From an uncultured Cocleimonas sp. (GTDB lineage: Bacteria > Pseudomonadota > Gammaproteobacteria > Thiotrichales > Thiotrichaceae): a stretch of DNA of 64,000 nt. Shown one piece after another: positions 1 to 9,346 of the stretch. Location: contig NZ_CANLZW010000023.1 of NCBI RefSeq assembly GCF_947495625.1, positions 1 through 64,000 on the forward strand, given 5' to 3'. The notes below the pieces were generated by a model. The model was not told the origin of the DNA, did no database searches, and was given only the letters and a program-made list of their open reading frames with translations. The position numbers and the translations under genes are program-made. Each line of letters opens with the position of its first letter. Position 1 is the stretch's first letter.

Positions 1-369
1 TCCTCGTCTAAATGTGTAATAAGAAAGGTAGTATACTATGTCTATCAATGGCTTATAGTCTTAATTCAACGGCATTGCCCCCCCCCCTGCACTTTTTATC
101 TACCTCACCGAAAATTAGAGCAATTAATTGCTTATTTAATTGTAATTTTTAGAGCCATCGTAGAATTAAATAACATGCTTGATAGCTTCTTATGTCATCA
201 CTGCTTGTATATGCGATTTAAGTTTAGCTTACGAGCCACTTAAATCACTCATAAAATCATCTTCATAATAGCTCTAATCTGTAAAACAAACCGTTCTGAT
301 CATATGCTAATATACGTGCTTGTCTTCACTCCTAGTAACAATATCTAAATATTAAGTAGGACTATAGTC
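1..369. other. Gene-free left edge with a poly-C element variant
   Basis: I see no supported gene here. The stretch is AT-rich. It holds one run of ten C residues (78-87) followed by TGCACTTTTT, which looks like an expanded, diverged copy of the dispersed C-rich element found throughout the window. The promoter of the solute-binding gene at 370 should lie in the last 100 bases, but no hexamer pair is convincing enough to call. Confidence 0.5.
77..97 (+). repeat. C-rich dispersed element, diverged copy (C10)
   Basis: A C10 tract is followed by TGCACTTTTT, resembling the family core plus T-tract but with the core TAC missing. It is assigned by resemblance only. Confidence 0.35.
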
Positions 370-1137
370 TTGGCGAAAAACAACATTTTTTATTCAAAAG
401 TATTATTCATATTAGCGTTATTGCTACCTTCAATCTCGTTTGCAAACTGTATTATTAAAGTCAGAGTTTACGAGACTCCTCCTCAATACATGATAGAGAA
501 CAATAAATGGACTGGAAGGGCTGTTGAGTTGATGGAAGCACTCTTAGATGAAGCTGGCTGCAAAGCTGAATATCATAAGATGACCTGGAACAGAGCAATA
601 CTGGAACTAAAAAAAGGAACCATCGATGCTATGATGAATGTTGGGTTTAATGCTGAGCGAGCCAAATTTTTCCATTATATAAATCCAAATTCAAATGAGA
701 CAAAAGTTTTACTTGTACGAAAAGATAGTAATTTCCTCATTAATTCACTCGATGATTTAAAAAATCTACCTAACAAAATTGGTTATGAAAAAGGTAATAT
801 ATTTGATAAAAGGTTCACTCAAAAATTAAATTCTGATAAAGATTTTAAAAACAATTTATATCCGCACCCTTCAGTCAATCTAACAGAAATGGTCTACTTA
901 GGACGACTATCTGCTGTATTAAGAATGAAAGAAAATGCGAGATATGAACTTAAAATTCATCCAAAATACTCTAAAGAATTGGAGATACACCCATTTCATG
1001 TATCAAGCCTACCAACTTTTTTTGCTTTTAGTAAAAAATCCATTTCCCAAGAAATGCTACTTAAATTACAGCAAGCAAATATTCGCGCACTTGCTAGCGG
1101 TAAATATAAAACAGTTATAAACAAGTGGGACAACTAG
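370..1137 (+). CDS. Periplasmic solute-binding protein, SBP_bac_3 (amino-acid-binding) type
   Basis: This is probably a secreted binding protein of the family that serves polar amino-acid ABC transporters. The first 26 residues look like a signal peptide (basic start, hydrophobic core, ending SFA). The mature part follows the SBP_bac_3 pattern: a VRVYETPPQYM-type opening, WTGRAVELMEALLDEAG, a WNRAILELKKGTIDAM segment and an ERAKFFHY segment. At 255 residues the length is typical. The start codon is TTG at 370, chosen because an AAGTAGGA purine box lies about 9 bases upstream and because it restores a complete signal peptide. No permease or ATPase gene is adjacent, so it is an orphan, either a shared binding component or a sensor. 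The ligand cannot be read from the sequence. C-tract repeats lie on both sides. Confidence 0.75.
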   Translation: MAKNNIFYSKVLFILALLLPSISFANCIIKVRVYETPPQYMIENNKWTGRAVELMEALLDEAGCKAEYHKMTWNRAILELKKGTIDAMMNVGFNAERAKFFHYINPNSNETKVLLVRKDSNFLINSLDDLKNLPNKIGYEKGNIFDKRFTQKLNSDKDFKNNLYPHPSVNLTEMVYLGRLSAVLRMKENARYELKIHPKYSKELEIHPFHVSSLPTFFAFSKKSISQEMLLKLQQANIRALASGKYKTVINKWDN

Positions 1138-1159
1138 CTTTACGAAGGATATTTGTAAT

Positions 1160-1200
1160 GCCCCCCCCCTACTAGCCTTGAGCTTGCTATTTCGTTTTTT
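1160..1200 (+). repeat. C-rich dispersed element, C9 variant, with T-tract
   Basis: Nine C residues (1161-1169) are followed by TACTAGCC, then about 20 bases later by TTTTTT. It sits just after the stop of the solute-binding gene in the same orientation, the usual place for this family. It may act as that gene's terminator. Confidence 0.5.
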
Positions 1201-1330
1201 GAAATGGACAACTCATGTATGCTAAAGCTTAGAACTAGCTCGCCGATAGGCGATACTAGATTTTACCGTGTATTTAGGCACTTATTCCGTTTATAGTACG
1301 CCTTTTGACTGAATACGAAGCACATCAACA

Positions 1331-1672
1331 ATGATCATTATGTACGGCATCAAAAATTGCGACACAATCAAAAAAGCGCGCAGTTATCTGGAAAAAAATA
1401 ACATCCCCTATGAGTTTAAAGATTTTCGCGAAGATGGTTTAAACCCAGTGCAATTACGCGCATGGATGAAAGAATTAGGCTGGGAAAAAATCATCAATAA
1501 GCGCAGCACAACCTGGCGCAATCTCCCAGACGAAACCAAAGAAAACATGAATGAAACTCTGGCTTTAGTCGTTGCAGAAGATCAACCAACGATTATTAAG
1601 CGACCTGTTTTAGAACTTCCTGATCAGGTAATGGTTGGTTTTTCTGAAAAAACCTATGCCACTTTGCTGTAA
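1331..1672 (+). CDS. ArsC/Spx-family (YffB-like) thioredoxin-fold protein
   Basis: A 113-residue protein of the ArsC/Spx/YffB family, thioredoxin-fold proteins resembling glutaredoxin-dependent arsenate reductases. It opens with MIIMYGIKNCDTIKKA, which carries the single family cysteine (C10), and continues with the FKDFREDGL and INKRSTTWRNL segments typical of the family. E. coli YffB begins almost identically, which favours the ATG at 1331 over the in-frame ATG at 1340, although no good ribosome site is visible. It lies 9 bases before dapE, the same arrangement as yffB-dapE in enterobacteria, so the two are probably co-transcribed. The real substrate of YffB proteins is unclear, so arsenate reduction should not be assumed. 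Confidence 0.85.
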   Translation: MIIMYGIKNCDTIKKARSYLEKNNIPYEFKDFREDGLNPVQLRAWMKELGWEKIINKRSTTWRNLPDETKENMNETLALVVAEDQPTIIKRPVLELPDQVMVGFSEKTYATLL

Positions 1673-2809
<1,137 letters not shown>

Positions 2810-2829
2810 AAATACTTAAAATATTAATG

Positions 2830-2874
2830 CTAGGGAGGTGAATAGGTCACCCCCCTAGTTTAGAGGCGTTTTTT
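2830..2874. repeat. C-rich element as an inverted pair between convergent genes
   Basis: Arms 2830-2841 (CTAGGGAGGTGA) and 2847-2858 (TCACCCCCCTAG) pair with one mismatch around a 5-base loop. A T6 tract follows at 2869-2874. It sits between dapE (plus) and the chalcone-isomerase-like gene (minus), so it is a likely bidirectional terminator. Confidence 0.7.
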
Positions 2875-3436
2875 AGAAATCTTTACCCAGCATTTCTTCT
2901 TTAAGGCTAGTTTGCGCTGGCTTACCAGACAACCAGATTCCAAATAAAGCCTGTTTAATCGGTAATCCACGAACAACAGTAGTTTGTTTTTTATTCTTTA
3001 ACACTTGTGTTCCACCGCCCGGCGTATAAACCAAGTCGAATACATCACCTTTATTCACTTTTTCTGTAAAAGCAGCCTTCAAAAGCTGATCTATTTGTGG
3101 CTGAATCGGTGCAGTATTTCCACCTGTAGAATTATTGAAGCCAGTAATTAGTGCTTTTTTCATTTTATCTGCACTAGCAAATCCAGAAAGTACTTTCATG
3201 CGAATTGCCATCGGCGCGTTTGCCGCAACGATTTGTTTGGCATCGCCACTTTTTTTCTGTAGATAAAGTCCTGCACGGTAAACAGAAATTACAAATTTGG
3301 TTCGGGTTCCAACGCCATTCAAAACGAGTTGTTGTCCGCCCGCTGACAACGTCTTTGGCATATCAGCTGCAGAAGTAACTGAATAAGGTAGTATCAATAA
3401 GATAAAAGAAAGGAATGAAAGTGACAATAGTCGCAT
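2873..3436 (-). CDS. Exported chalcone-isomerase-fold protein
   Basis: A 187-residue protein with a clear signal peptide (basic start, LLSLSFLSFILLILPYS, cleavage near TSAAD). The mature part matches the bacterial chalcone-isomerase-like family: a LVLNGVGTRTKFVISVYRAGLYL-type opening, then AMKVLSGF-like, FNNSTGG and GDVFDLVYTPGGGTQV segments, ending in a GIWLSGKP motif. Bacterial members are periplasmic proteins of unknown role and are not flavonoid enzymes. It is a monocistronic minus-strand gene convergent with dapE. The family call is firm; the function is unknown. Confidence 0.8.
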   Translation of the reverse strand: MRLLSLSFLSFILLILPYSVTSAADMPKTLSAGGQQLVLNGVGTRTKFVISVYRAGLYLQKKSGDAKQIVAANAPMAIRMKVLSGFASADKMKKALITGFNNSTGGNTAPIQPQIDQLLKAAFTEKVNKGDVFDLVYTPGGGTQVLKNKKQTTVVRGLPIKQALFGIWLSGKPAQTSLKEEMLGKDF

Positions 3437-3538
3437 GTAAGTCTCCAGTGTAATATATGATTATTTTTGTAAGCTTTTAACCAGCTTATTTAGTGAGTAA
3501 TAAACTCGCTTAGCTTTGTTCATAAAACTCGAATATGA

Positions 3539-4231
3539 TTATAGGACATATTTACAGCGATATAGCACCTGACCAGCCTCCTTGTATTTTTTCTCAAATA
3601 AAGTCAAAGGTTTAAAAGACTCGCCGACATCAATCACCTCAACGCCAGAACTTTTCACGCCCTCTAACCCGCTATATGCAAGGGCCTGACAAAACTCGTC
3701 TGCATAAACTTTCCAATTGGTCCGCAGTTCGACCTCTCCTCCTAACGACAATAAAGACGGATAGGCAGGATGCGCGTGCCAGCGACGTTTCAAATGTTTG
3801 GATTTAGGATATGGGTTAGGATATAAAATGGTGTGCTTTACTGTTTTCCACCCCGCTCTTTGCGCCAACATCCAGAAATCAGCACAATCTGCCTGAACTA
3901 AAATCGCATTCTCAGGAACGTAGTCGTCATATTGTTTCGATAACCTAACCTCCGAACGATCTATCCCAATGACTAATGCATCTGGATTCTGTTTAGCGAT
4001 TATTCGGGTACTTACTGCAGTCCCACAAAAAGAGTCTATAAGTAGGGGGGTGCCTTTAGCTAATGCATTTTCTACTTGCTGCTCAATTTTGCTAAAAGCA
4101 ACTAAAGTGTGTTCCGCAATGGGTTTTCTATAGCTATTCCCAAAATGCTTACGCACTATTTTTTCAAGGTTTTCGTGAATACCTTGCTGTGCATCAGTGA
4201 TCGCGCGGGAGTTATTTTTATGGTTTTCCAT
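3539..4231 (-). CDS. TrmB-like SAM-dependent (tRNA guanine-N7-type) methyltransferase
   Basis: A 230-residue Rossmann-fold methyltransferase. SAM motif I is LIDSFCGTAVST, followed by an acidic ribose site (VIGIDRSEVR) and an ILYPNPYPKSKHLKRRWHAHP stretch equivalent to the FPDPWPKKRHHKRR signature of tRNA (m7G46) methyltransferase TrmB. It is divergent from canonical TrmB, so it may be a paralogue with another substrate. Its start overlaps the end of the upstream HAD phosphatase gene by 14 bases, implying translational coupling. The DNA encoding motif I (about 4032-4060) matches the dispersed C-rich element almost base for base. Confidence 0.75.
   Translation of the reverse strand: MENHKNNSRAITDAQQGIHENLEKIVRKHFGNSYRKPIAEHTLVAFSKIEQQVENALAKGTPLLIDSFCGTAVSTRIIAKQNPDALVIGIDRSEVRLSKQYDDYVPENAILVQADCADFWMLAQRAGWKTVKHTILYPNPYPKSKHLKRRWHAHPAYPSLLSLGGEVELRTNWKVYADEFCQALAYSGLEGVKSSGVEVIDVGESFKPLTLFEKKYKEAGQVLYRCKYVL
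4032..4060 (-). repeat. C-rich element match inside the TrmB-like CDS
   Basis: Read on the minus strand: GCACCCCCCTACTTATAG, then ACTCTTTTT. It matches the right arm of the 20726-20783 copy over the core and the T-tract. It encodes G-T-P-L-L-I-D-S-F of SAM motif I, so chance or selection on the protein is possible. Confidence 0.5.
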
Positions 4232-4982
4232 GTATCTGTTTGAGTAATTCTATATCAACGTAATCATAGCCCATTGCGTCACCCTCTATCACTGTAAAAG
4301 GCGAATTAGGCTCACCATATTGATCCAATACCAGACTGGCCCCAGTGAAATCATCGTCTTTGGTGTAATCGTTAATGGTAATAATGGTTTTAATATTTGC
4401 CGATAATGAGGACTTGATCCCATTAATTGAATCTTCAAATGCCAGACAAGCTTCTGCTTTAATATTCATCTGTTGCAACGCCCAGTTATAAATATCAGGC
4501 GCTGGTTTTTTAGCAGGGACGATATCCCCTGCTGCGATTACTTCAAACCAATCGATGGATTCTTTACCTAAGGTTGACGAAAGTAGATAGGTCACATTTT
4601 CAGGTGTGGTGGTCGTAGCAATTGCCAAACGCAATCCTGCTTCTCTTGCTGACAGAATCAATCTTTCCACACCTGATCGCAAAGGAATAGCGCCAGATTT
4701 AAGTAACTCTAGATAAAAATGCGTTTTACGCTTATGTAAATTTGCAGCAAAAGTGATGATATCTTCTTCAAGCTTGAAATCATTCAAGTATTTTTCGACG
4801 TAAAACCGAATACGTTCTTTCCCACCCGTCACTTGTAATAGTTCACCATAAAGCTCTGGCGTCCAATCCCAATCCAGCCCTGCTTCGGTAAATGCTTGAT
4901 TGAAGGCAATTCGATGACCATCTCGCTCGGTATCAGCCAATGTTCCATCAACATCAAAGATTAACGCTTCTAACTTACTCAT
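4218..4982 (-). CDS. HAD-IA hydrolase, CbbY/phosphoglycolate-phosphatase-like
   Basis: A 254-residue haloacid-dehalogenase-superfamily phosphatase. Motif I is FDVDGTLADTE near the N-terminus (nucleophile D and acid D+2). A helical cap follows (about residues 20-95), then motif II in LAIATTT, the motif III lysine in AAGDIVPAKKPAPDIY and motif IV in CLAFEDSINGI. This order and the long C-terminal tail resemble CbbY-type sugar-phosphate phosphatases. It is the first gene of a two-gene unit with the TrmB-like gene, overlapping it by 14 bases. The physiological substrate cannot be read. Confidence 0.85.
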   Translation of the reverse strand: MSKLEALIFDVDGTLADTERDGHRIAFNQAFTEAGLDWDWTPELYGELLQVTGGKERIRFYVEKYLNDFKLEEDIITFAANLHKRKTHFYLELLKSGAIPLRSGVERLILSAREAGLRLAIATTTTPENVTYLLSSTLGKESIDWFEVIAAGDIVPAKKPAPDIYNWALQQMNIKAEACLAFEDSINGIKSSLSANIKTIITINDYTKDDDFTGASLVLDQYGEPNSPFTVIEGDAMGYDYVDIELLKQIHGKP

Positions 4983-5093
4983 ATATACACTGTCTCAGTA
5001 CTTATTATGAAGGAAACTTTACTGGAGCATGCATCTATAAGCCATATAGCTTATGGGTAAGCGATTTATATCTAATTGTTATTAGCTACAAAC

Positions 5094-5125
5094 AAAAAAG
5101 CCATCGTAGATACGATGGCTTTTTT
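5094..5125. terminator. Bidirectional intrinsic terminator after rplM-rpsI
   Basis: A perfect 9-bp stem, GCCATCGTA (5100-5108) and TACGATGGC (5111-5119), is flanked by A6 (5094-5099) and T6 (5120-5125). It therefore works on the minus strand for rpsI and could also work on the plus strand. Confidence 0.92.
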
Positions 5126-5160
5126 GGTGTGTTTCTGTAAGAAACAGTAAACGTTGTAAA

Positions 5161-5553
5161 TTAACGTTTAGAGAACTGAGTCGCTCTACGTGCTTTACGA
5201 AGACCAACCTTCTTACGCTCAACTTTTCTTGCATCACGAGTTAAGTAACCCGCTTTCTTTAATGTTCCGCGTAGGCTTTCATCGTACTTTAGTAATGCAC
5301 GTGCAATACCTAAACGAATCGCGCCAGCTTGACCACTGTCGCCACCACCTTTTACTGTAACCATAAGGTCAAAACTTTCACTGTTCTCTGTAGTAACCAA
5401 TGGTTGCTTAAGAATCATGTGAGCTGTTTCACGTCCAAAGTACTCTTCAAGCGGAAGCTTGTTGATTACGATGTTACCCGTTCCTTTGCTCATGAAAACA
5501 CGCGCTGAAGAAGATTTGCGACGTCCGGTTCCGTAGTATTGTGTAGTTGCCAT
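5161..5553 (-). CDS. rpsI: 30S ribosomal protein S9
   Basis: A 130-residue S9/uS9 protein. It opens with [14 protein letters not shown], carries the [11 protein letters not shown] and [19 protein letters not shown] segments, and ends in the conserved basic tail [17 protein letters not shown], whose C-terminal residues reach the ribosomal P site in the known family. It lies 5 bases after rplM in the conserved rplM-rpsI operon and is followed by a perfect intrinsic terminator. Confidence 0.98.
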   Translation of the reverse strand: MATTQYYGTGRRKSSSARVFMSKGTGNIVINKLPLEEYFGRETAHMILKQPLVTTENSESFDLMVTVKGGGDSGQAGAIRLGIARALLKYDESLRGTLKKAGYLTRDARKVERKKVGLRKARRATQFSKR

Positions 5554-5558
5554 GTTTT

Positions 5559-5990
5559 TTAAATCTCTAATGCTAGTGGTTGCTGAGCGTGATGATTGTG
5601 CTCAGGACCTGCGTAAACTTTTAATTTTCTGTACATCTCACGACCTAAAGGACCTTTTGGAAGCATTCCTTTAACTGCAAGCTCGATAACACGCTCAGGC
5701 TTGTCATCTAACATCTTACCTAAAGATGCTTCTTTCAGATTACCAACATAACCTGTATGTCTGTAATACATCTTGTTCTTTAGCTTATTACCAGTCACGT
5801 GAATTTTTTCAGCGTTAACGATAACAATATAGTCACCTGTATCAACATGAGGTGTGTAAGTAGGCTTGTGCTTGCCGCGCAAACGTAAAGCTACCTCACT
5901 TGATAAACGTCCAAGTGTTTTACCATCAGCATCGATGACAAACCAGTCACGTTTTACTTCAGCAGGTTTAGTACTAACTGTAATTCCCAT
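5559..5990 (-). CDS. rplM: 50S ribosomal protein L13
   Basis: A 143-residue L13/uL13 protein, close to the 142 residues of E. coli. Signatures are [46 protein letters not shown] and [16 protein letters not shown]. The open frame extends upstream to 6056, but the start at 5990 is preferred: a GGAGA box sits about 7 bases upstream and the family N-terminus begins here. It is the first gene of the rplM-rpsI operon; the roughly 285-base region upstream should carry its promoter. Confidence 0.97.
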   Translation of the reverse strand: MGITVSTKPAEVKRDWFVIDADGKTLGRLSSEVALRLRGKHKPTYTPHVDTGDYIVIVNAEKIHVTGNKLKNKMYYRHTGYVGNLKEASLGKMLDDKPERVIELAVKGMLPKGPLGREMYRKLKVYAGPEHNHHAQQPLALEI

Positions 5991-6275
5991 TTCAATTCTC
6001 CAGAAATGAAGGTCTATTCTTGCAAATAGCCAATGACCGCTCGACACGATCATCAACTAATAAATTATGAATGAACTGATTACTCTGTATCCTGATGTAT
6101 AAAATATACAAAAGATTCTCATAAGCATGCAGATTCAAAGAACGCGACATTTTAGGAGAATCCCACCCAGTATTCAAGCAGTACTTTCAATTAAATCCTT
6201 TTTTTTACTAATAAAAAGAACATCTGCATTAAATATAGATTTAAAACCTAAATAATATCGTTTATTTGTTGCGGA

Positions 6276-7763
6276 TTATTTCGCTATATCAAGTTTCAGA
6301 GTAGACAATGTATCTTCGCGAATACTCATAAATAAATTTTCATGAGATACAATCGATATACCATAAGAAGGAATAATCTCTTTAACTCTGCTTTGCCATT
6401 CTTCTGTAGCGAGTCTATCGGCAAAACATTCTTCAATCGTCTCTAAAATAATAGGGACAAGTAATGAAGCGCCCGGAGATGCACCTAAAAGCGCCGCCAG
6501 GGTACCATCAGAAGAATGAACGACTTCAGTACCAAATTCGATCTTACCGCCATTCTCTTCACACTTCTTAATAATTTGAACACGCTGCCCTGCTGTTAAT
6601 AAGGTCCAGTCTTCTTCTTTAGCTTCTGGATAATATTCGCGTAAGGCTTTCATGCGCGCACCTGATGACTGGAAAGTCTCCTTGATCAGATACTTGATCA
6701 AATCAAAGCTTTTCATCCCGACTCTCATCATTGGCCAAATATTATCCAATCGAATAGATTTAAATAAATCCAGTACTGAGCCTTTCTTTAAAAACTTTGT
6801 CGTAGAGCCCGCAAATGGTCCGAATAACAATGCCTTTTCATCACCGATGATTCTGGCATCTAAATGCGGCACCGACATCGGTGGTGCGCCTACGGAAGCT
6901 TTACCATACACTTTTGCCATGTGGCGCTTAACAATTTCTGGATTCTTACACACCAGGAATTGCCCACTGACCGGGAAACCACCATAACCATTTCCTTCTG
7001 GAATGCCTGATTTCTGTAACAAAGGTAGAGAAGCTCCACCAGCACCAATAAAAACAAAACCTGCTTTAATATCGTAATGCTCAGAAGTCACTTCATCTTT
7101 TAATGAAACGGTCCAACGCTTATCGGCATCTTGCTTCAAATCTTTCACTGAAGTGCTTAGCAACAAGTCAAAATGATCTTGCGTTTTCATATGCTCGATC
7201 ATTCCCATACTAACCGCAGCAAAATTAACATCGGTGCCATATGGAACTCGTGTCGCCGCAACTTTCTGCGAAGTATCTCTGCCTTCCATAACTAAAGGCA
7301 TCCACTCTTTGATTTCTTCAGGATCTTCTGAGAACTCCATTGCTGCAAACATTGGATGTCCAATAAGTGCTGCATGACGTTTACGCAAAAACTCTACATT
7401 ATCATCTCCCCACACAAAACTAACGTGCGGTACGGGATTAATAAATTTAGTAGGCTCAGGCAATGCTCCCAATTTTACTAAATAAGACCAATATTGAAGA
7501 CTTACCTCATATCTTGCATTAATACCGTAAGCTCTTTCAACATTCACACTGCCGTCTGGCTGTTGAGGGGTATAATTAAGCTCACAATAAGCCGCATGAC
7601 CTGTACCTGCGTTATTCCAACCATCACTACTTTCCTGCAATGGTTTATCAAGACGCTCAACAATAACAACGGATAAATCAGGATCCAACTGCTTTAGCAT
7701 AGAGCCAAGTGTGGCACTCATTGCTCCTGCTCCTACAAGTAGAATATCAACTTTTTTAATCAT
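6276..7763 (-). CDS. mqo: Malate:quinone oxidoreductase
   Basis: A membrane-associated FAD enzyme oxidising malate to oxaloacetate and passing electrons to quinone in the TCA cycle. The FAD-binding dinucleotide fold is at the N-terminus (LLVGAGAMSATLG, then VVIVERLD). Family segments follow: WNNAGTGHAAYCELNYTP, INPVPHVSFVWG, FIGAGGASLPLLQKSGIPE and FPVSGQFLVC. At 495 residues the length is usual. It is monocistronic. The 550-base region upstream contains a candidate minus-strand small RNA, transcribed towards mqo and terminated before its start. Confidence 0.96.
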   Translation of the reverse strand: MIKKVDILLVGAGAMSATLGSMLKQLDPDLSVVIVERLDKPLQESSDGWNNAGTGHAAYCELNYTPQQPDGSVNVERAYGINARYEVSLQYWSYLVKLGALPEPTKFINPVPHVSFVWGDDNVEFLRKRHAALIGHPMFAAMEFSEDPEEIKEWMPLVMEGRDTSQKVAATRVPYGTDVNFAAVSMGMIEHMKTQDHFDLLLSTSVKDLKQDADKRWTVSLKDEVTSEHYDIKAGFVFIGAGGASLPLLQKSGIPEGNGYGGFPVSGQFLVCKNPEIVKRHMAKVYGKASVGAPPMSVPHLDARIIGDEKALLFGPFAGSTTKFLKKGSVLDLFKSIRLDNIWPMMRVGMKSFDLIKYLIKETFQSSGARMKALREYYPEAKEEDWTLLTAGQRVQIIKKCEENGGKIEFGTEVVHSSDGTLAALLGASPGASLLVPIILETIEECFADRLATEEWQSRVKEIIPSYGISIVSHENLFMSIREDTLSTLKLDIAK

Positions 7764-8045
7764 AATTATTTTTATACACTGGTTTATTTAATAGTTGACG
7801 TAATAGTAAAGACAAGATTGACTCTTTTCCATTTATTCCTTGAATAATCGGATTAAAAAAGAAGAGCACAACCATTAAAAACTATATTTATCAGCATCAT
7901 AGAAGAACCCATGCTTACCTAATAATAATTATCACTTTTTCAATAGCAACAAATTTTATTCGAATAAAACGAGTTAACATAGTAAAACCATGGGTATATA
8001 TATGTTCGAAGTGGATAAAATATGGTGATTCACACATATTTCAGC

Positions 8046-8123
8046 AAAAAAAAAGCAGCCCTAAAATGAGCTGCCAAATACCACCAAAGGAGGATGGAGG
8101 GGATCAGTTGTTTAACTGAATAT
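8046..8123 (-). ncRNA. Candidate small regulatory RNA with anti-Shine-Dalgarno linker
   Basis: Reading the minus strand, a near-consensus promoter is followed about 7 bases after its -10 by a transcript of roughly 78 bases. A 5' hairpin (TCAGTT, AAAC loop, AACTGA; 8104-8119) is followed by a single-stranded pyrimidine-rich linker containing CCCCTCC and CCTCC, complementary to ribosome-binding sites. A terminator hairpin (GCAGC/GCTGC) with nine U closes it. This is the usual architecture of Hfq-dependent trans-acting sRNAs. No ORF with a ribosome site is visible in it. The targets are unknown; mqo is the nearest downstream gene. Confidence 0.65.
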
Positions 8124-8129
8124 GGGAAT

Positions 8130-8158
8130 ATAATAATACTCTTATATACTAATGTCAA
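8130..8158 (-). promoter_or_regulatory. Sigma-70 promoter of the candidate sRNA
   Basis: On the minus strand, -35 TTGACA (8158-8153) and -10 TATTAT (8135-8130) are separated by exactly 17 bases. This is one of the best sigma-70 matches I see in the window. Confidence 0.75.
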
Positions 8159-8313
8159 ATTTTTTTAAAAAAATAAAAATATTATTATTTGGGTCTAAAA
8201 TACTTTTTTTCTCGTTTCTATTAATAATCTAAAACGGTTATGTCCTCTCTTATAAGCTAAACTAAAAAGACAGTATAATTAAAGACATAACATGAAATAT
8301 AAGGAATAGATTC

Positions 8314-9336
8314 GTGTTTAATAATTTACGTAATTCGCTTTGGAAAAATATCGTTGACTGGCTTAACGATATCCCAAAAAGTAATCAGAACATGCAAGCA
8401 ATCAATAATTATGAAGATATGCTTTGTAATTTACGTCCCGCAGACGTTATTTTATTTGAAGGTAAAGCACGTGTTAGCGAAGTTATAAAAATTATTACCC
8501 TTTCCCCATGGACGCACGCCGCACTTTATATCGGCAAGCTCAACGAAATTGATAACCCCGAAACACTATCAATTATAAAACAACATTACGATGGCGACCC
8601 AGACGAGCACTTAATTGCTGAATCCCTCTTAGGCTTTGGGACAGTTATTAATAAACTCTCTGATTATAAAAACGATAACTTAAGGGTTTGCCGACCAGAA
8701 GGATTAAGTCCTGAAGACCAGAATGAAGTTGTGGGATTCGCTGCGGAACATTTAGGTATTGAATACGATGTACGTCAATTACTCGATTTAGCGCGATTCA
8801 TGTTCCCCTATGCCATATTACCCAGACAATGGCGCTCTTCCCTTTTTCAGCATAATGCAGGAAAACCAACCAATATTGTTTGTTCCAGCATGATTGCGCG
8901 ATGCTTCCACAGCGTTAATTATCCAATACTACCCACGATAGAGGGTGATCATAAAGACCGCCTTAAATTCCATAAACGCAATTTCCGTTTATTTGTGCCA
9001 TCAGATTTTGATTACTCACCTTATTTTGACGTACTAAAATTTCCAGCCTGGCCAATATCCATAAGTCAAAGTTACCGGAATTTACCGTGGCACGAAGAAC
9101 AATTAGGAACAGCATTAAAACCACACGTTATTTGTAATGATGACCGTAATACTGGCAGTGATGATAAAATCAACGATGCTACTGATCAGAAAAATGATTT
9201 AGTTGGTGTCACAAATACTGCAACAGTTACAATGAAAGAAAACAACACAGATAGTAAAAATTCATCTACCGGCTTTCTAAAATCTTTAATTAAAAAAAGA
9301 ACAAAATCAGAAACTATAAACAAATTACCTACCTAG
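8314..9336 (+). CDS. YiiX/YebB-like NlpC/P60-type cysteine hydrolase
   Basis: A 340-residue protein with the permuted papain-like fold of the YiiX/YebB family. Visible pieces are RPADVILFEGKARVSEVI, the catalytic-histidine segment SPWTHAALYIG, LIAESLLGFG, a DVRQLLDLARFMFPY helix and the catalytic-cysteine segment NIVCSSMIARCF. The last 80 residues are low-complexity and polar and probably disordered. The start is GTG at 8314, with AAGGAATAG upstream. It is the first gene of an operon with fadE (10-base gap), fadI and fadJ. Relatives of this fold act on lipids or amide bonds, so a link to lipid turnover is plausible, but that is inferred from context. Confidence 0.75.
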   Translation: MFNNLRNSLWKNIVDWLNDIPKSNQNMQAINNYEDMLCNLRPADVILFEGKARVSEVIKIITLSPWTHAALYIGKLNEIDNPETLSIIKQHYDGDPDEHLIAESLLGFGTVINKLSDYKNDNLRVCRPEGLSPEDQNEVVGFAAEHLGIEYDVRQLLDLARFMFPYAILPRQWRSSLFQHNAGKPTNIVCSSMIARCFHSVNYPILPTIEGDHKDRLKFHKRNFRLFVPSDFDYSPYFDVLKFPAWPISISQSYRNLPWHEEQLGTALKPHVICNDDRNTGSDDKINDATDQKNDLVGVTNTATVTMKENNTDSKNSSTGFLKSLIKKRTKSETINKLPT

Positions 9337-9346
9337 GAGAAAAACC

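Larger units (their letters stand above)
7764..8313. other. Long intergenic region holding a candidate sRNA
   Basis: There is no protein gene. Bases 7764-8040 are AT-rich and should contain the mqo promoter, but I could not single one out. Bases 8046-8158 hold a promoter-hairpin-terminator unit on the minus strand, annotated separately. A TATAAT at 8273-8278 lies 35 bases before the plus-strand GTG start at 8314 and is a possible -10 for that gene, with no clear -35. Confidence 0.6.

Noticed and set aside
5992-6177. Small minus-strand ORF upstream of rplM
   Set aside because: It lies in the rplM promoter region, overlaps the extended rplM frame, and shows no family resemblance or ribosome site.
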